NCBI RefSeq assembly: GCF_037975245.1
Contig: NC_092583.1
Span: 12,175,764-12,239,763, forward strand
Reading direction: 5' to 3'
DNA: 64,000 bases
Origin: Apostichopus japonicus
Taxonomy: Eukaryota; Echinodermata; Holothuroidea; Aspidochirotida; Stichopodidae
Part shown: in pieces, positions 45,801 through 57,994 of the stretch
Layout: each line of letters starts with the position of its first letter
How positions within the stretch are numbered: the stretch's first letter is position 1
Notes under the pieces: model-generated
Databases searched by the model: none
Told to the model about the DNA's origin: nothing
Seen by the model: only the letters and a program-made list of their open reading frames with translations
Position numbers and translations under genes: made by a program

Positions 45801-48800
45801 ATGACTCGTGAGTTATGGCCTAATACTTATAAACAAAACAATTGAGATGTTCCACCAATCCACAAAATACAAAATACCATCTATAGAACACTAATACACA
45901 AAACAAAAACTCAACAAAGAATGAATTCCTTCGAGCATCCGTCAAAAGGACTGTCAAGCTCAAGGGTTTCTTCCTAATGTGTTCCCATCGTGGGATAGTG
46001 ACAATTCCCGGTGATGCTAATCACCGCGAAATATGGGCTAACATCAAATGTTGTAGTATCCAATCACTGCGCCGTACACCTGTAGGGAGAAGTCGCTTTT
46101 ACTCAACCTTAAAATGCCTGCTATTACTTTCTTGCCAAAGGCCACCAGAAAATCGAAGGCGGTCCCCCTTTGGTAGAGATCTTGCACTTGGGGTTTCCAT
46201 CTCCCTTTCTCTTTAATATCTACTTGGGTTAGGTCGTCCACAAGGTAGTATTGCTTATTCACGAGGCTTTTGGGCATGCTTTGTTATAGTAACTTTGTCT
46301 TGATAGAATGAACATTTCACCAGGATGTCTGGATTCCTCCCCGGAGTTGGTTTATCGTCCCGATGTGCCCTTTCGATTTTGCAATCTCTTACGCCAGCCT
46401 CCGCGAAAAATTGTAGTTGTAATTTGGCAGCAAGCTACTCCATCCTGAGAGTTAACCCCAATAATCCTGATGTTGTTCCGTCTTGAGAACCTCTCCTGTT
46501 TGTTGATAAGGGTGTCGTGATTTCTGGATACCTCCTCAAGTGTGATCACTTTTCCTTCAAGAGAAGAGCATTTCTCCTTCAAGGCAGCGTTCTCGTTACG
46601 TAATTCAGATATTGAATGCCATAAATCTAAGATGGCTTTGTTGAATTCGACTTGAATGGAGTTAGGCCCACGCACAAATGTCCTACGTAGTCTGTATCTA
46701 CATTCTCATTAACATCTTGTGCAAAATCCTCCTCTGTGTCTGAGTCCACGTCAACACGTAATGGGTTGGGTTGGCTTAGCGACGTTAGGCTGGAAGTTAG
46801 CCTAAGCTGTCATGCAGAGTCGTCGACAATTTTACGATTTACGCTACCTTTTTGTCGTCCTCGTGGTATTTTTTGCTCAGTTCACACGGATAGTGCAATA
46901 AGAACAGAATATACTACACAATCGAGTATAGCGGAATATTTTCGCAGGATTTCTAAAGCAAAATACACGGAGACCGGTAAGCCGAGGTACTTGTCACGTT
47001 GACATCACTGGCTCGTAAGCAGATCAATCCATTAATATTATTCAGGGGCGTATCCAGGGGGGGGGGCGCAACAGGCGCGCGCCCCCCCTATTGGCCGTCA
47101 CCAAAAAAAAAAAAAAGTTTAGCAAAAAAAAAAAACAAAAAAAAAATGATGACGATCTTTATGTGAGATGTCGGTGATCGCTCAACCCCCCCCCCCCCCC
47201 TCCCGTATGCTTTATTTTTTGTTTGCCAAGAAAAGGTTCTGGCGAAGTTCGGCGGCATAATAGTTTTAGAAACATAGATGGTAATTGTGTTTGTATTATC
47301 ACTATCAACACTAAATGACATGCCAGCCATACTAAATTGTGCATTTTGTGTCCATATTTACTGGAAATGTTGCTTATTATTAAGGTCGAAAAATGGATCA
47401 CATATGGCCATGGGCGGCGATCCTGGGTGGAGGGGGGATATATCCCCCATGAAAATGGGTGGAGGGGATGTAATGCACCATATCCCCCCCCCACCAAATG
47501 CCAGGGATATATGCACCCTCATAGTATTCATATAGGCCCTATAGTAGGCCTACACACGTACATGTTCCCTCGAACAGCTGAGAATCTCATGTAACCAGGG
47601 TAATGCTTAATACACGTTTCACCTGGATGCCCTAGCAATCGGTACCTAGGAATGTAACTATGTGCAATTGTGTATTGCATGTGTATAGGCCTATAATAGC
47701 CTGCATGAGGCCATTTTCTTCATCGAATAATATAACAGAGCTCTCGAACATTCTAACGTTGCGCCTGAAACAAGATTGACAGGGGCAATTTTCCCCAAAA
47801 AACACCCGAAATTAAAAAAAAAAAAGTATTTTGGATCCTGATTATGAGATATTTCGGACATGACATCCCTATTTTAAAGTTGGGTATATGCGGCATGGAA
47901 ACCTCGGGAAGTGCCGTTTCCGGCCATCTAGAGGGTTTGTTAATCCCAAAATGTTCTTGTACGCTTCGCGCCAACCCATGGTGGCGCTACGCTTAGATAG
48001 TCAACAAGGTCATACCCCCCCCCCCCCCCCACTCGGAAGTACGGATCGCCGCCCATGCATATGACACCATTTTGCATTTCAGCCCTTCTTTGAAAGCAAA
48101 ATTGTACACCCCTCTCCTTAGACCCATCCCCCAGGACGGCGATCATTCATGCCTGGCGCCCCCCCTATTGGAAAATCCTGGATACGCCCCTGTTATTACT
48201 ATTATTATTTTTTTATTATTATTATTATTAAATCAAAGACTGTTAAGTTACTTACGTTGTGGTGATTTCTGAAATGCCATGTGGAAACACAAGCTGAATA
48301 TGAAATGATATGAAAAACTGTAGGACAAATGTTATTTAGCAGAGTTAAGTCAGACAAACAAATGAATCAGGTGGGACAAGGTGTCCCCATCAAGGAACTT
48401 ATGGAAAACAAATATTAAGATCTCGGCCCTTGAACATAAAACCATTGAGATGTGATATACAGGGTCGAGAGGATGGGCATGGGAGGGGGAGGGAGAGGTC
48501 GGGAAGGGGATGAGGGGGAATTAGTGGTTATTGTAAAGTTCTCTTTACTCTACAACGTGGATAAATCTAGTATTAAACACAATTTCTTTTTGCTTTTAAC
48601 CTCAAGGGTGGATTAATAACTTTCTTAGTTGGCATGCCTGGGTACCATTGAGCCGTTTGTCTTACACGGTCTATCTCATTCATCTTATTGTATTTCGGAC
48701 ATTCATCGGCAATCTAGGACAGCCATTTTATACTACTACTCTTGTTTTGGTAAGTATCAGTGGTATTGTCCAACTTCACCAACCATACTCTTTTCTCTTT

Positions 48801-50696
48801 CTTTGTAACCTCCTAAAAATGCAATAGCAACACTTTTAGAGAGACAGATCGTTTAAATAAGGACTTTAGCACAACGAATCCCCATTTCTTCCAGTTTGGC
48901 AAGGAACTCTCTTGCTGATGTTCGTGAGAGCGTGGTGGTCAAGCGGTTAAGGCAGTTGATTTATGATCTATGGTTTACAGGTTCGAATCCTGGCCAGATC
49001 ATTACGTTGTGTCCTTGGGCAAGGCACTTTTTATCTCCTCTCTTCACCCAGGTGTATAAATGGGGACTTGCGAGGTAACTTGTAAATATAGTTCTCTGCG
49101 CCGGTTTGTGGCTGCACCCTATGGGAAATCTCCCGGAGGACGCGTAGAGACACACTTTGGTGTGTGGGTGTGACAAGTAACCAATGACCAGGGGTTACGT
49201 GTTGCTAAGTCGTGGGAGGGGAATTGGCCTCAAATTTGACTGTAAACCTTAAACTTTGTTTGTTTTTGTCTGCCAAACGCTAGTCTGTTTCTTTACTGTT
49301 TCAATTTTGTTGACATCGTCCTCCGCCATCTCTTTTCACAGATTTGTTAAAATTCAAGGTCAAAACAAATTACTTTGCCTCCAAATTGCAGCACATGATA
49401 ATAAAAAGTCAATTTCTGGGGAGTCATGACCAACCATTAAAAATCCATGACAGTGAAATTGGTTACTTTTTGAAAGACTATAACTGTCTCATTTTAAGGA
49501 CAATACTTTGAGAGTTGGCGATGAAATGAATGCCGTAAGTGACCATTATTTAACTTTCCTAGTAATATTTGTTCTCAAAGAACAAGAAGAAAAGAAACGA
49601 AACAGAAAGAATAAACGCAAGAGAGATGAAGGAATATGTTTATAATAATAATAATTATGTAAAGGATATGTAAGTTAATGTTATCTATATGTAATATTAA
49701 TTATACGGTCTTGGTTAATTATGTGTACTATTAATTAAGTAAATATAAAGAGAAGAGCAGTGTAACGAAACAAGTAATTAGAAATTAATCAGATATAGGA
49801 TTGCACCCAATTTTTGAATCACAGTTAATGTCTCAATGTGTTTTGCCAAATTTTAACTTAAAGCTTAAAGCTCAGTGAAAATAACACCGTTCTATGAAAT
49901 TTTCATATTAATAACATTAATTTTTTATTGAGTTATCTGTCGTTACACATTTTGAGCTGAATAAAATTCGCCAGATTTTTTAACCAGTCCGTAGATTCTA
50001 CAAACTACATTCAATATTTGCAAGCCCTTCCAAACAGATCATGCGCCAATCAAATCTCTCTGTTTTGTTAACGAGCGTTGGGCTTGTGTGCTAGCCTGTG
50101 TTAGGTCCATTCTCTTGAATAGTATATATCTTTCTTTCGGTCTTTACCGATGTAGCTTGCGAAATTGTGTCATTTCCTTCCATTGGAATGAATAAACAGG
50201 TGTTTTCAGACGTTTCCTCCGTGAAATTGGGTAAAAAAAGTGGACTATATCAGTATATATAGGTTACATTTGTGTAAAGACCATGCTGATATGGGCGGTC
50301 GCAGTGATTTTACGGTAAATCGTTCGCGCCAGAAGGGCATCAGAAAATAAATATCTTTATTTCGATTGCGACAACTTTTCTCCATTAAACCCACCTGGTC
50401 AGATTGCATTTAGAATAAGAAATATTGAATCTGCTTTCAAAGTTTGTTTTCCAAAAATCATCAACAAACACACATTGAGACTTTAACCTATTGAATGTAA
50501 ACCACAGTCCGTTTGATTTAATTAATTCACCCATTAATTAATTAATGGTAAATTTCTTCTATTTTGCTTCTTCGTGTTACAGATTTTCAACTATGTAGCA
50601 GTGACGTGTGTATCGTTCATGTTTGCAGCTTTTCTTTATCTCTCCGTGGAACTTCCAGTGGCCAATTTAGAGCAAAAGTTTTTGCCAAGGCCATGA
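32809..50696 (+). CDS. nrf-6-like: nrf-6-like AT3 acyltransferase, gene 2
   Basis: Exons: 32809-33022, 33560-33702, 34247-34340, 34679-34784, 35144-35352, 36302-36487, 36861-36957, 37692-37784, 38067-38229, 39279-39358, 39910-40023, 41102-41231, 42375-42546, 48607-48749, 50583-50696. Every exon has the same length and phase as in gene 1, giving 685 residues. The domain plan and motifs (six-Cys NRF ectodomain, DDDDDD linker, R292-x10-H303, R378-x-x-R381) are unchanged. Differences from gene 1 concentrate in exon 1: nine replacements in 71 residues (K6H, S9T, Y10F, V16I, I21N, D31G, I44V, Q47K, A65E). Elsewhere I found F195L, I233F, K239T and Q566P. Both copies look functional. Whether they differ in substrate or tissue cannot be told. 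Confidence 0.93.
33298..33350 (+). CDS. possible alternative terminal exon, gene 2
   Basis: The same layout as 7471-7523 in gene 1: a TTTTCAG acceptor, phase compatible with exon 1, a hydrophobic tail, then TAA. The sequence is identical to gene 1 here. Confidence 0.3.
33902..34040 (-). mobile_element. SINE-like insertion with hammerhead-like core
   Basis: Bounded by 11-base inverted repeats TAACACACCAG (33902-33912) and its complement (34030-34040). On the minus strand an A box TGGTCGAGTGG (34018-34008) and B box GGTTCGATTC (33975-33966) are followed by GTGATGA (33958-33952), a stem GTCC/GGAC, GAAA (33938-33935) and the self-complementary ACCGGT before C. This is the hammerhead order with one core change (C3 to G). 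It is absent from units 1 and 3. Confidence 0.6.
34090..34195. repeat. (TA)n microsatellite, gene 2 intron 2
   Basis: Long TA tract between the SINE-like insertion and exon 3. Confidence 0.9.
36239..36290. repeat. (CTTT)n microsatellite at exon 6 acceptor, unit 2
   Basis: Counterpart of 10222-10268, slightly longer. Confidence 0.85.
37113..37405. repeat. polypyrimidine tract, gene 2 intron 7
   Basis: Counterpart of 11091-11383, nearly identical. Confidence 0.8.
38600..39203. repeat. decayed minisatellite, gene 2 intron 9
   Basis: Counterpart of 12579-13175, with small indels in the poly-G runs. Confidence 0.55.
39413..39508 (+). mobile_element. truncated SINE (family B), gene 2 intron 10
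   Basis: Counterpart of 13385-13480, with the same B box. Confidence 0.65.
39558..39833 (-). mobile_element. SINE (family A), reverse orientation, gene 2 intron 10
   Basis: Counterpart of 13530-13805. Confidence 0.6.
42695..42819. repeat. (GAT)n microsatellite, gene 2 intron 13
   Basis: About 125 bases with an ATAATG break near the right end, compared with about 494 bases in gene 1. Confidence 0.9.
43089..45800 (-). pseudogene. ORF2 remnant, unit 2
   Basis: The RT core is open here from 44991 to 44275 (238 codons). It has [21 protein letters not shown] and YADDTTFF, so the break seen in unit 1 near 18975 arose after duplication. Other frameshifts remain: the N-terminal RT blocks (45298-44960) are in another frame, and the endonuclease is degenerate. 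The C-terminal CTFCHIH..HLFW motif lies in a separate frame (43403-43089). Confidence 0.85.
46044..46675 (-). pseudogene. ORF1 remnant, unit 2
   Basis: The same coiled-coil, RRM-like and C-terminal pieces in three frames as at 20396-21027, with one residue change in the coiled coil (R to T). Confidence 0.75.
47043..48192. mobile_element. TIR DNA element, gene 2 intron 13
   Basis: Counterpart of 21395-22539, with the same 16-base inverted ends. The nested element runs from about 47408 to 48057. Poly-C runs differ in length. Confidence 0.75.
48915..49253 (+). mobile_element. tRNA-derived SINE (family A), gene 2 intron 14
   Basis: Counterpart of 23262-23600, with the same A and B boxes. Confidence 0.75.
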
Positions 50697-52019
50697 GCTA
50701 TTGTAAGCTATTTCATATTTCTCAGAACAAATAACCGATACTACCATCAGAACATCGTGACGATATTACAACTGAGCTGTCGAACTTTAAAGTAAAGTTG
50801 AGCGTACGTGGCTATACACCAAATGAAATGTTTCAAATGAGACGCATAGATGTCAAGTACTGTAACGTGATAACCTGATAGTATTAAGCACTCCGTGGGG
50901 TTTTATTATTTTTTAAGGATCAACATAATTCTATATACAAATCATGAACAGAAAACTGCCTAAGATATTAAACAACTAAAATCTTAATTTTACGATTAAT
51001 CTGAAACAATACATGGGTGAATATAACGCAGTTGAAAGACATATTTAAAGCACTTAAACAAACAAAGCACAATACGAGTAAACAAGAACTAAATGATGGG
51101 AATAAAAAGTACAAAACAATAGATTTAACATTGCTGGGGAAAAGATTTATTTTAGAAACGGTTCAAATTTCCATTTCCATTTCCTGCTATTAATTGTTTT
51201 CATATATCTATAAAAGGCACTGGTGGCAAGTTTGAAATAATATATTGCACTGATATTACATAAATGAGTTCTTAACAGTAGTAAGAATAAACACCATCTT
51301 CCTGATTGCACATGAAAACTTAACTAAACCTCTGCCCTCTCAACCCCCCTCCCCACCCCCACCCCAAACCTATTGCATTTTACAATTTACCATCATCCTG
51401 TAGTTTGCCATTTGTATATTGTTTATTATGTTGTTGTTTGTCTAGTCCACAAGTGGACACGAATCTTAGGTTTATTGATTTATCATAAATTTATTAAGAT
51501 GATTTTAACAGAAATATCTTTTCTCTGTAAATGCAGACATCTTACCATTCATAACTTTTGTTGTAATGACAAGAAAAAGAGAACAACAGATATTTTGTCG
51601 TCGTTTCTTCTTTGTTCTTTTCATTGTCTTCTGGTATACTTTTTTATCATGACTAATCATCAAGTTCCATTCGCAAAATATCCGACAACTTATTTCAAAA
51701 TGATTGTAATTAAAGTTACACTATAGTTGATTTTCACATATGGTGAAGCTACCGATCTGTATTTCAGATTCTGTTACCAAGATCTTGGCGCCTTCAGCCT
51801 CGCTCCTGATCCTGGGTACGTTCTATGAAAGAAGGAGTTAAAAACCAACAATCTTGTATCCAAATCATAGATATGACCCATCATGTTTATAATAGCTACC
51901 CCTCTCTTTCAAACAGTGCTCAAGTAATTGAAGCTATATGGATGACAGATTCTAGTTTCTGATCTTATCACCATCTACCTCACCCAAGGTCACTTGTCCG
52001 CAGGCTTGAACAGAGAAAT
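50697..52019. other. 3' flank of gene 2
   Basis: No gene was seen. Nearly identical to 25044-26364. Confidence 0.4.
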
Positions 52020-52323
52020 TCAAAACACTGTTAAAGTCAAGCTAACTGACCCAGCATTTCTAGTGAGCCCTATGATCTCAAAAGGTGCATCGTAAGATAT
52101 CCAAAGTGGGCGAGTGTCGGTGAAGTTCAAGATGGTGGTACGTACTTGGTTCAAGGTGTAACCGAACCGCATCTGTAATCTGACGTAAGTCTCGTGGTCA
52201 AAGAAGGAGGTAAAGTAAACCAAACTTTGACTCAGGATGTCCTGTTCGACAGTCTTGACGTTATTACAGAAAGCGTTCAAGTTATCACGATGACATTTTT
52301 GTTCAGACCGTCGATGTTGATAC
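52020..52323 (-). CDS. unidentified open segment, unit 2 copy
   Basis: Counterpart of 26365-26668. The frame and acceptor are kept despite about 11 residue changes. Unrecognised. Confidence 0.3.
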
Positions 52324-52957
52324 CTTAAAAAATAAAACAAGATAGTAGATAATGTTTTTTAAAGGCCAGAAGTGTTGGCAGGATAATTAATACGAAGGAA
52401 TAACATTGAAAATATCTTAAAAATTGGATTGCAATGAATGAAAAGAGGTACTTTTTTAGTTTTCTTTTCTGTTTCAGCTGGACTATCATTTTGACACCCC
52501 CCCCCCATTTATCAGTGTTTACTTTCAAATCTATTTTGGTATAACTTGTTTGGTGAATTTGCCGTAAACCTGGTACAGATGGTTTGCAAGGTATTCTAAC
52601 CATGACGAACCACGGCTAATCATGGCTTTATTTAACTTTCTCCTGATTGGCTACCTCGTCGTGAATATTCAGGACTGCCCTCGTGTTCGGTCTGGTTAAG
52701 ATGTAGCGGAGTTCTAATACATCAGGAACATCTACGTGCAAAAAAGATGAAATATTAATTACCGAGGGATGAAGGCGGGACAAATGACACTTTCAAGCCA
52801 AAAATAAGAAATTTGAGATATGGTGAGGCAGGATGAGCTGACGTGACCATCTGGATTACAGAAGGCAGAGCACATACCAATCAAAATGGCTTAAACAAAT
52901 TCCAACCATCATTTCTACATAACACTTTATGGCAGATACAAAGGGGTTGTTATAACT

Positions 52958-54235
52958 GTGGAGAAAAGAACCATAACTCTGAAAGATGAAGCTTTGACCG
53001 CCCAATTTAGTGCAGATCATGTGGACGTCATGAATATAAGGAAAGGTTATGCTTCAACAACAATCCCATGTATTAGATTCTTGGCCAAATTGAGGATGCC
53101 GCTACATACGACCCCTGTCCTGGGATTACCCCTGACGACACCCATAATGAATCACAAAAAGTACTCCATGATAAACATCCGAATAGCACACACATTGATG
53201 TAAGTAAGAGTTTTAACTATGTTTTTAACCCCTTAGCAATGTTATATGACCACCACGAAATCAATAATGTCATCGAAATAGGTTTTATGAATATTCATCA
53301 CCTTTTAGCTAAGGTGGATCAATTGCATGCTATTATATATGACATAGTTATCATCGAGGACTTTAACATAACTCTATTAGGTGGTAGTAACAAAAGTGGA
53401 CTGTTACAAAGTCAGATACAGGTTGTAGTTATATTTAAGTGTTGTTGTCGGAGTGGGAAAGGAATCGGCAGACGAGAAAGTAGACGAAAGGGCAGTTACA
53501 TGTACAATGAGACACAGTAGAACTGTCCTTGTAATTACATGAAATTATACAACAACAAAAAACAACGTACCGGTACTAACAAACTTAGAACTTAAGTTAA
53601 CGCGCGCGCACAGGTACCTCCTTTTGGTAGAGTCCGGTGGTGTAGGGGTTGGTCCGGCCTATTGGTACGAGACTGGTTAATGCGTTTTCCACAGGTAAGT
53701 ATTTATAAAAGTCCAGGTAAGCAGGTTATTAATTCTGATTGATTACGATATAGACGTCGTTGCTGGGCAGAGTTACAGGAAACGGAAAGGGTTGTTATAA
53801 GAAAAAATCCAGTTAGGTTCACATGTTATGGCAAAAAGGAATAATTCAAACAGCAGCAGGCGAGGATCTGAGAGGCTGCATCACGGGAAAGAGGACTAGA
53901 GCCACCGTCGAACTGTTCGTTATATAGCGAGTTCAGCCGACCGTAACTGCACCTTGGTATTCAGCATGGCGTGGCTTGACAATAAAGGAATTTGGCCAAA
54001 TACTAAGAATGGTAAACATGGTATACATACAGACACAAACAAATTGACTTTGCATAACAGGACGCAGGATATGGAGAATTATGACTTGAAGCAAGTAATA
54101 AAGGTACCAACTAGAGAAACTAATTCATCGTGCACATTAATTGATCATATTTATACGACTAAAGAAAGTCGAATTGCCAATACTGAAGTTCCAAAAATTA
54201 AGTTTGAGTGACCATTACCCGATATATTTCACTTG
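52958..54235 (+). pseudogene. CR1/L2-like endonuclease remnant, unit 2
   Basis: Counterpart of 27373-28650. The block ending in IDHIYTTKE is open at 53954-54211. Confidence 0.55.
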
Positions 54236-54429
54236 GAAACACGCTCCCTCACACCAAACAACATCTAATAAGAAATTGCACGAAATATGAACTATCATGC
54301 GACAAATAAAATAGACGGTAAATGCGTTCAAGCATGACATAAGAAATTGTTCTTGACAATTTGTGTTTCAGGTAGCAGATGAAAATCGGTCGTTAGAAAA
54401 TTGGGGAAATATTTTTATTAATATTGTAA

Positions 54430-56100
54430 ACAAGCATTCTCTTCAAGAAGAAAAAAGAGTCAAAATAAAATCCAGCCCAAAATCAACCCAATTGGTTAAA
54501 TGATCCAGAGACATATCGATTCTGGAGAAACAAAGTTGTAATTTTAATTCGATCGGCTAAACAAAGTTATTTTAGAGATTCTATTGCTAAGTATAAAGGC
54601 GATTCCAAAGCTTTTTGGCAACTTCTTAGAAACCTCGAGGATGATAAACCTCGTTTTTGTTTGAAGAATTGGAATTGGAGCAATTTCACTGCTTAATGTG
54701 TCTTATAAAATTGCATCTTCCTGCATTGCAAATCGTATGAAGGCAGTTCTTCCTAATATTATTTCTTTGAACCAAAGTGGCTTCCTCAAGGGTCAGTGTA
54801 TTGGTGAAAGCATTCGTACAGTGTATGAAAAAGTACATTCCATGGTTTTCCGTTTTGTGTGGAAAAGTAAACCAGACCGTATAATTCGAAGACAATTAAC
54901 ACAAGGATACCCCGATGGGGGATTGATAATGGTAGATTTTTGTAAACATTGTACAGCTCTTAAGATCTCTACTTTTGGTCGTTTGTTGAAGAACAAGAGC
55001 TCTAGTTTTGTCTGCTGTAATTTACGTAGGTACAATATAAGTATTGACTTTAATGATGGGGATTTTTATGTGAAGTTAGTGAGTTCAAAAATCTGTAATC
55101 CTTTTTGGAAGAACCTTTTTGAAACTACACAAAATTTTCTTCATGGTGTTTCTTTACTATTTACAATGATACTACTATATTAACATTGCCAATTTGGAAT
55201 AGCAGTTTATTTAATGTTGGAAATAGCCCAGTATATTACAAGCGTTGGTATGACAAGAGTATACGTTTTATTGGCGATTTGATTATACTTTTGATAATTT
55301 TACTCAAGAGTTTAACATATCAACCATTTTTTGGAGTATTATGGTATTATCAGCTCTATTAAGGAAAAATGGTTATCCAATGATACAATTTTAAGGGTTA
55401 TTTTTCCTAATAATAGTTATATAAATACTCTGCATGTAAGTGGTTCTTTTTGTTCTGAAGCAGTTTACAATAGATTGTTGGAGTTTTCAGGTTATGAGCA
55501 CAAATCCTACATTAAGTGGTGCCAGACTATTGATATCAGTAAAAAGGATTGGTCTTTTTATTGTTTTGTCCCTCTTCGGTGTTCGAGTGACGTTAAACTG
55601 AGATGGTTTCAATATAGACTGTTGCATAGGATTATTCCAACTATAAGTATTTGCATTTAATAAAAGTTATCACTTCTGATAATTGTAACTTTTTTCAAGA
55701 ATATACTGAAACCATTGAACATTTATTTTATGATTCTCACTCGGCTAAGATTTGGAATAATCTAATTTTACTCCAATTTTAATCCAATTTTACTTAATAA
55801 TGCAGGTTTGAATATAATAGTTAAAGATATCTCCATAGTGTTATTTGATGCAAAGTTCGCTCGTGAATTAAATTTCATTATTATATTAATCAAAAGTGAC
55901 ATTTTCAATTGCAACAAAAGATAATCTCAAGGCAAAATAAATTACTATTGTATTTGAAAGAAAATTTCGGGGTACAAAAGAATATTTTAATTAGAAATAT
56001 GAAAGGTGCAGAGTGAGAAAAAAGTCTCAGAGAGACTGACTTCGACAAATTGATCCAAGATTTTGCAAGGGTCAAGTCTCGTAAAGTGTCTGGTCTGTAA
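54430..56100 (+). pseudogene. second L1/Tx1-type ORF2 remnant, unit 2
   Basis: Counterpart of 28850-30240. The post-RT region is open for 161 codons from 54698. A degenerate ETIEHLFYD knuckle-like block near 55710 is present here and missing from unit 1. There is no catalytic YADD region. Confidence 0.65.
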
Positions 56101-56144
56101 ATATATGTACTGTGCTATATCCATGTTATGATTGATCATGATTG

Positions 56145-56265
56145 CTCATTTGTACTGAGAGATGTGGTAGCAACCTGTTAATTTACATACGGTAGGGGTG
56201 GTAGCAATATGTTCATTTGTACTGAGAGATGTGGTAGCAACCTGTTTACTTGAACTGAAAATTGG
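56145..56265. repeat. short minisatellite, unit 2
   Basis: Three GTGGTAGCAA-type repeats, counterpart of 30290-30410. Confidence 0.6.
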
Positions 56266-57635
56266 TCAGGCAAACAGGCTTAAAGGCCGTAATGCAAATT
56301 CTTGAACATAAATTTACTTTAAAAATCACAAAATACTGCACCATTTTTCATCTTAGCACCCTTAATTATTCCAAAGATCCACCCCTTCCCTTAGACCCCT
56401 CCTCCAGGACGGTGATCACTGGGGTTTTGTGGGCCTCCACTACTGAAGGTTGCCCACGGGCCTCCATAATACGGCCCTGCATGTCAGGGTAGTTAAGCTT
56501 CTTATAATTTACTGGAGGCATGCAGGTTTAGTACGGAGTAGTCCTACAAGGCGGTGGCGGTCTGCTTAAAATGGCTAAAGGAAACCCGCATAAGCATGGA
56601 ATAAGTGAAGTATGAAAATGCAATCCGCGTAGTCATGGTTTAAGAAAGGTAAAAGGCGGTTTGAATGTCGTTTGGAGACTTTTGGTTTTAAATTGAAATA
56701 CACAATGACAGAAATCTTAGTGTCTTTTATTTCAGCTACCACCTATACTTCTTTTATTGTTGAAGACACTTTTGGTCTATTATATTTGGGACTGTTAAAA
56801 GAAAAACTCTCTCTTGTTGTGTCGGAATATAAATACAATCGTGCGGTTGAATTTCTCCTGAATAGCCATCTTGACCAAACTATTCCATTCGGCAGCTCGA
56901 CTTCACCATTTTTCAGGACATTTTGATAAGCCAAACTGGTGGCGCTGTTTAACTAAAACTAATGATCACCGCCATTTGTATTAAATCAGCATTCCTCGCC
57001 CGAACCTAATCTATCCTGAGAATCTAAAGTCTCGGAGCCAGTTTCTATCCTGCTCCCGACAAATTCTCCCCTTCTCCATCCTCCTTAATCATTCCAATGT
57101 GCGTAATTAGTTCAATAAGCCATTCTGCTCCTCCAAAAAAAATGGTATTTTCCGCTGACAAAATCGTAGTTTTCCGCTGAAAACTTTGGTGTGCGGAAAG
57201 CACCGTGTTTTGTTTAATACCAGTGAAACATTCTTTTAGCATGTCAACGTTTCTTCTAGATTCAGTTTGCATCGTGAGACTTTCTAAGCAAACCATCTAA
57301 ACCATCTTTAAAAAAAAAGATAAATATTTCGACACGACCTAAGTTCAAGTCGTTATATCTAAGTTCCAAAATATGTGAATAGCCTTTTGCGTACTGAACA
57401 ACTATTGTACTGATGTATCATAATATCTTACTTAATGCCTGGTACACCATGTCCGACTATAAGTATTTTTTTAATTAAAATACTTAGTTATACTTCTATA
57501 AAAAAAATATATACCCACAGAATAATATACCCACAGAAATAATAACACCGGAAACTCAGGAGATATGAAGTACGTCGATTAGTTAGAGTACCACTTACGA
57601 TGCCATTGATACCCAGAAATACTCGTCATGTCGTG

Positions 57636-57638
57636 AGT

Positions 57639-57718
<80 letters not shown>
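57636..57718. repeat. (TA)n microsatellite, unit 3 upstream
   Basis: TA dinucleotides, counterpart of 31794-31907. Confidence 0.9.
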
Positions 57719-57721
<3 letters not shown>

Positions 57722-57916
57722 TTTCCCAGTAAAAACAGTTTTCCGGTGGCTGAACATTTTAATCTTCCACAACACAATATCGTTTGTCTTAAGTTTGCCA
57801 TATTAAAAGAAACTTAAAGTACGTTCACACTGTCATGGTCTCAATAAGGATATGGCTTTTCTTTCCGGGTTCAAGCACTTTGAGCAGTCTTGGGCTTACG
57901 GTAAAGTTCATGAGAG

Positions 57917-57944
57917 CAGGGAGTTGTTCCATAACAACTCCTTG
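57917..57944. repeat. 28-bp palindrome, copy 3
   Basis: The same arms with loop CCAT and one mismatch in the right arm. Confidence 0.65.
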
Positions 57945-57994
57945 ATGAGAGTACCATTTACGACGACACGATCTCTAGCGCAAGTCTGGCGCCG

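Larger units (their letters stand above)
42820..47042 (-). mobile_element. L1/Tx1-type retrotransposon, gene 2 intron 13
   Basis: Counterpart of 17165-21394 at the same site. The 3' end again meets (ATC)n. Confidence 0.85.
30637..56495. repeat. tandem segmental duplication, unit 2
   Basis: A direct repeat of unit 1 in the same order, about 25.9 kb. By eye the stretch matching unit 1 7.45-26.2 kb is nearly identical, while both flanks differ by many substitutions and indels. Confidence 0.9.
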
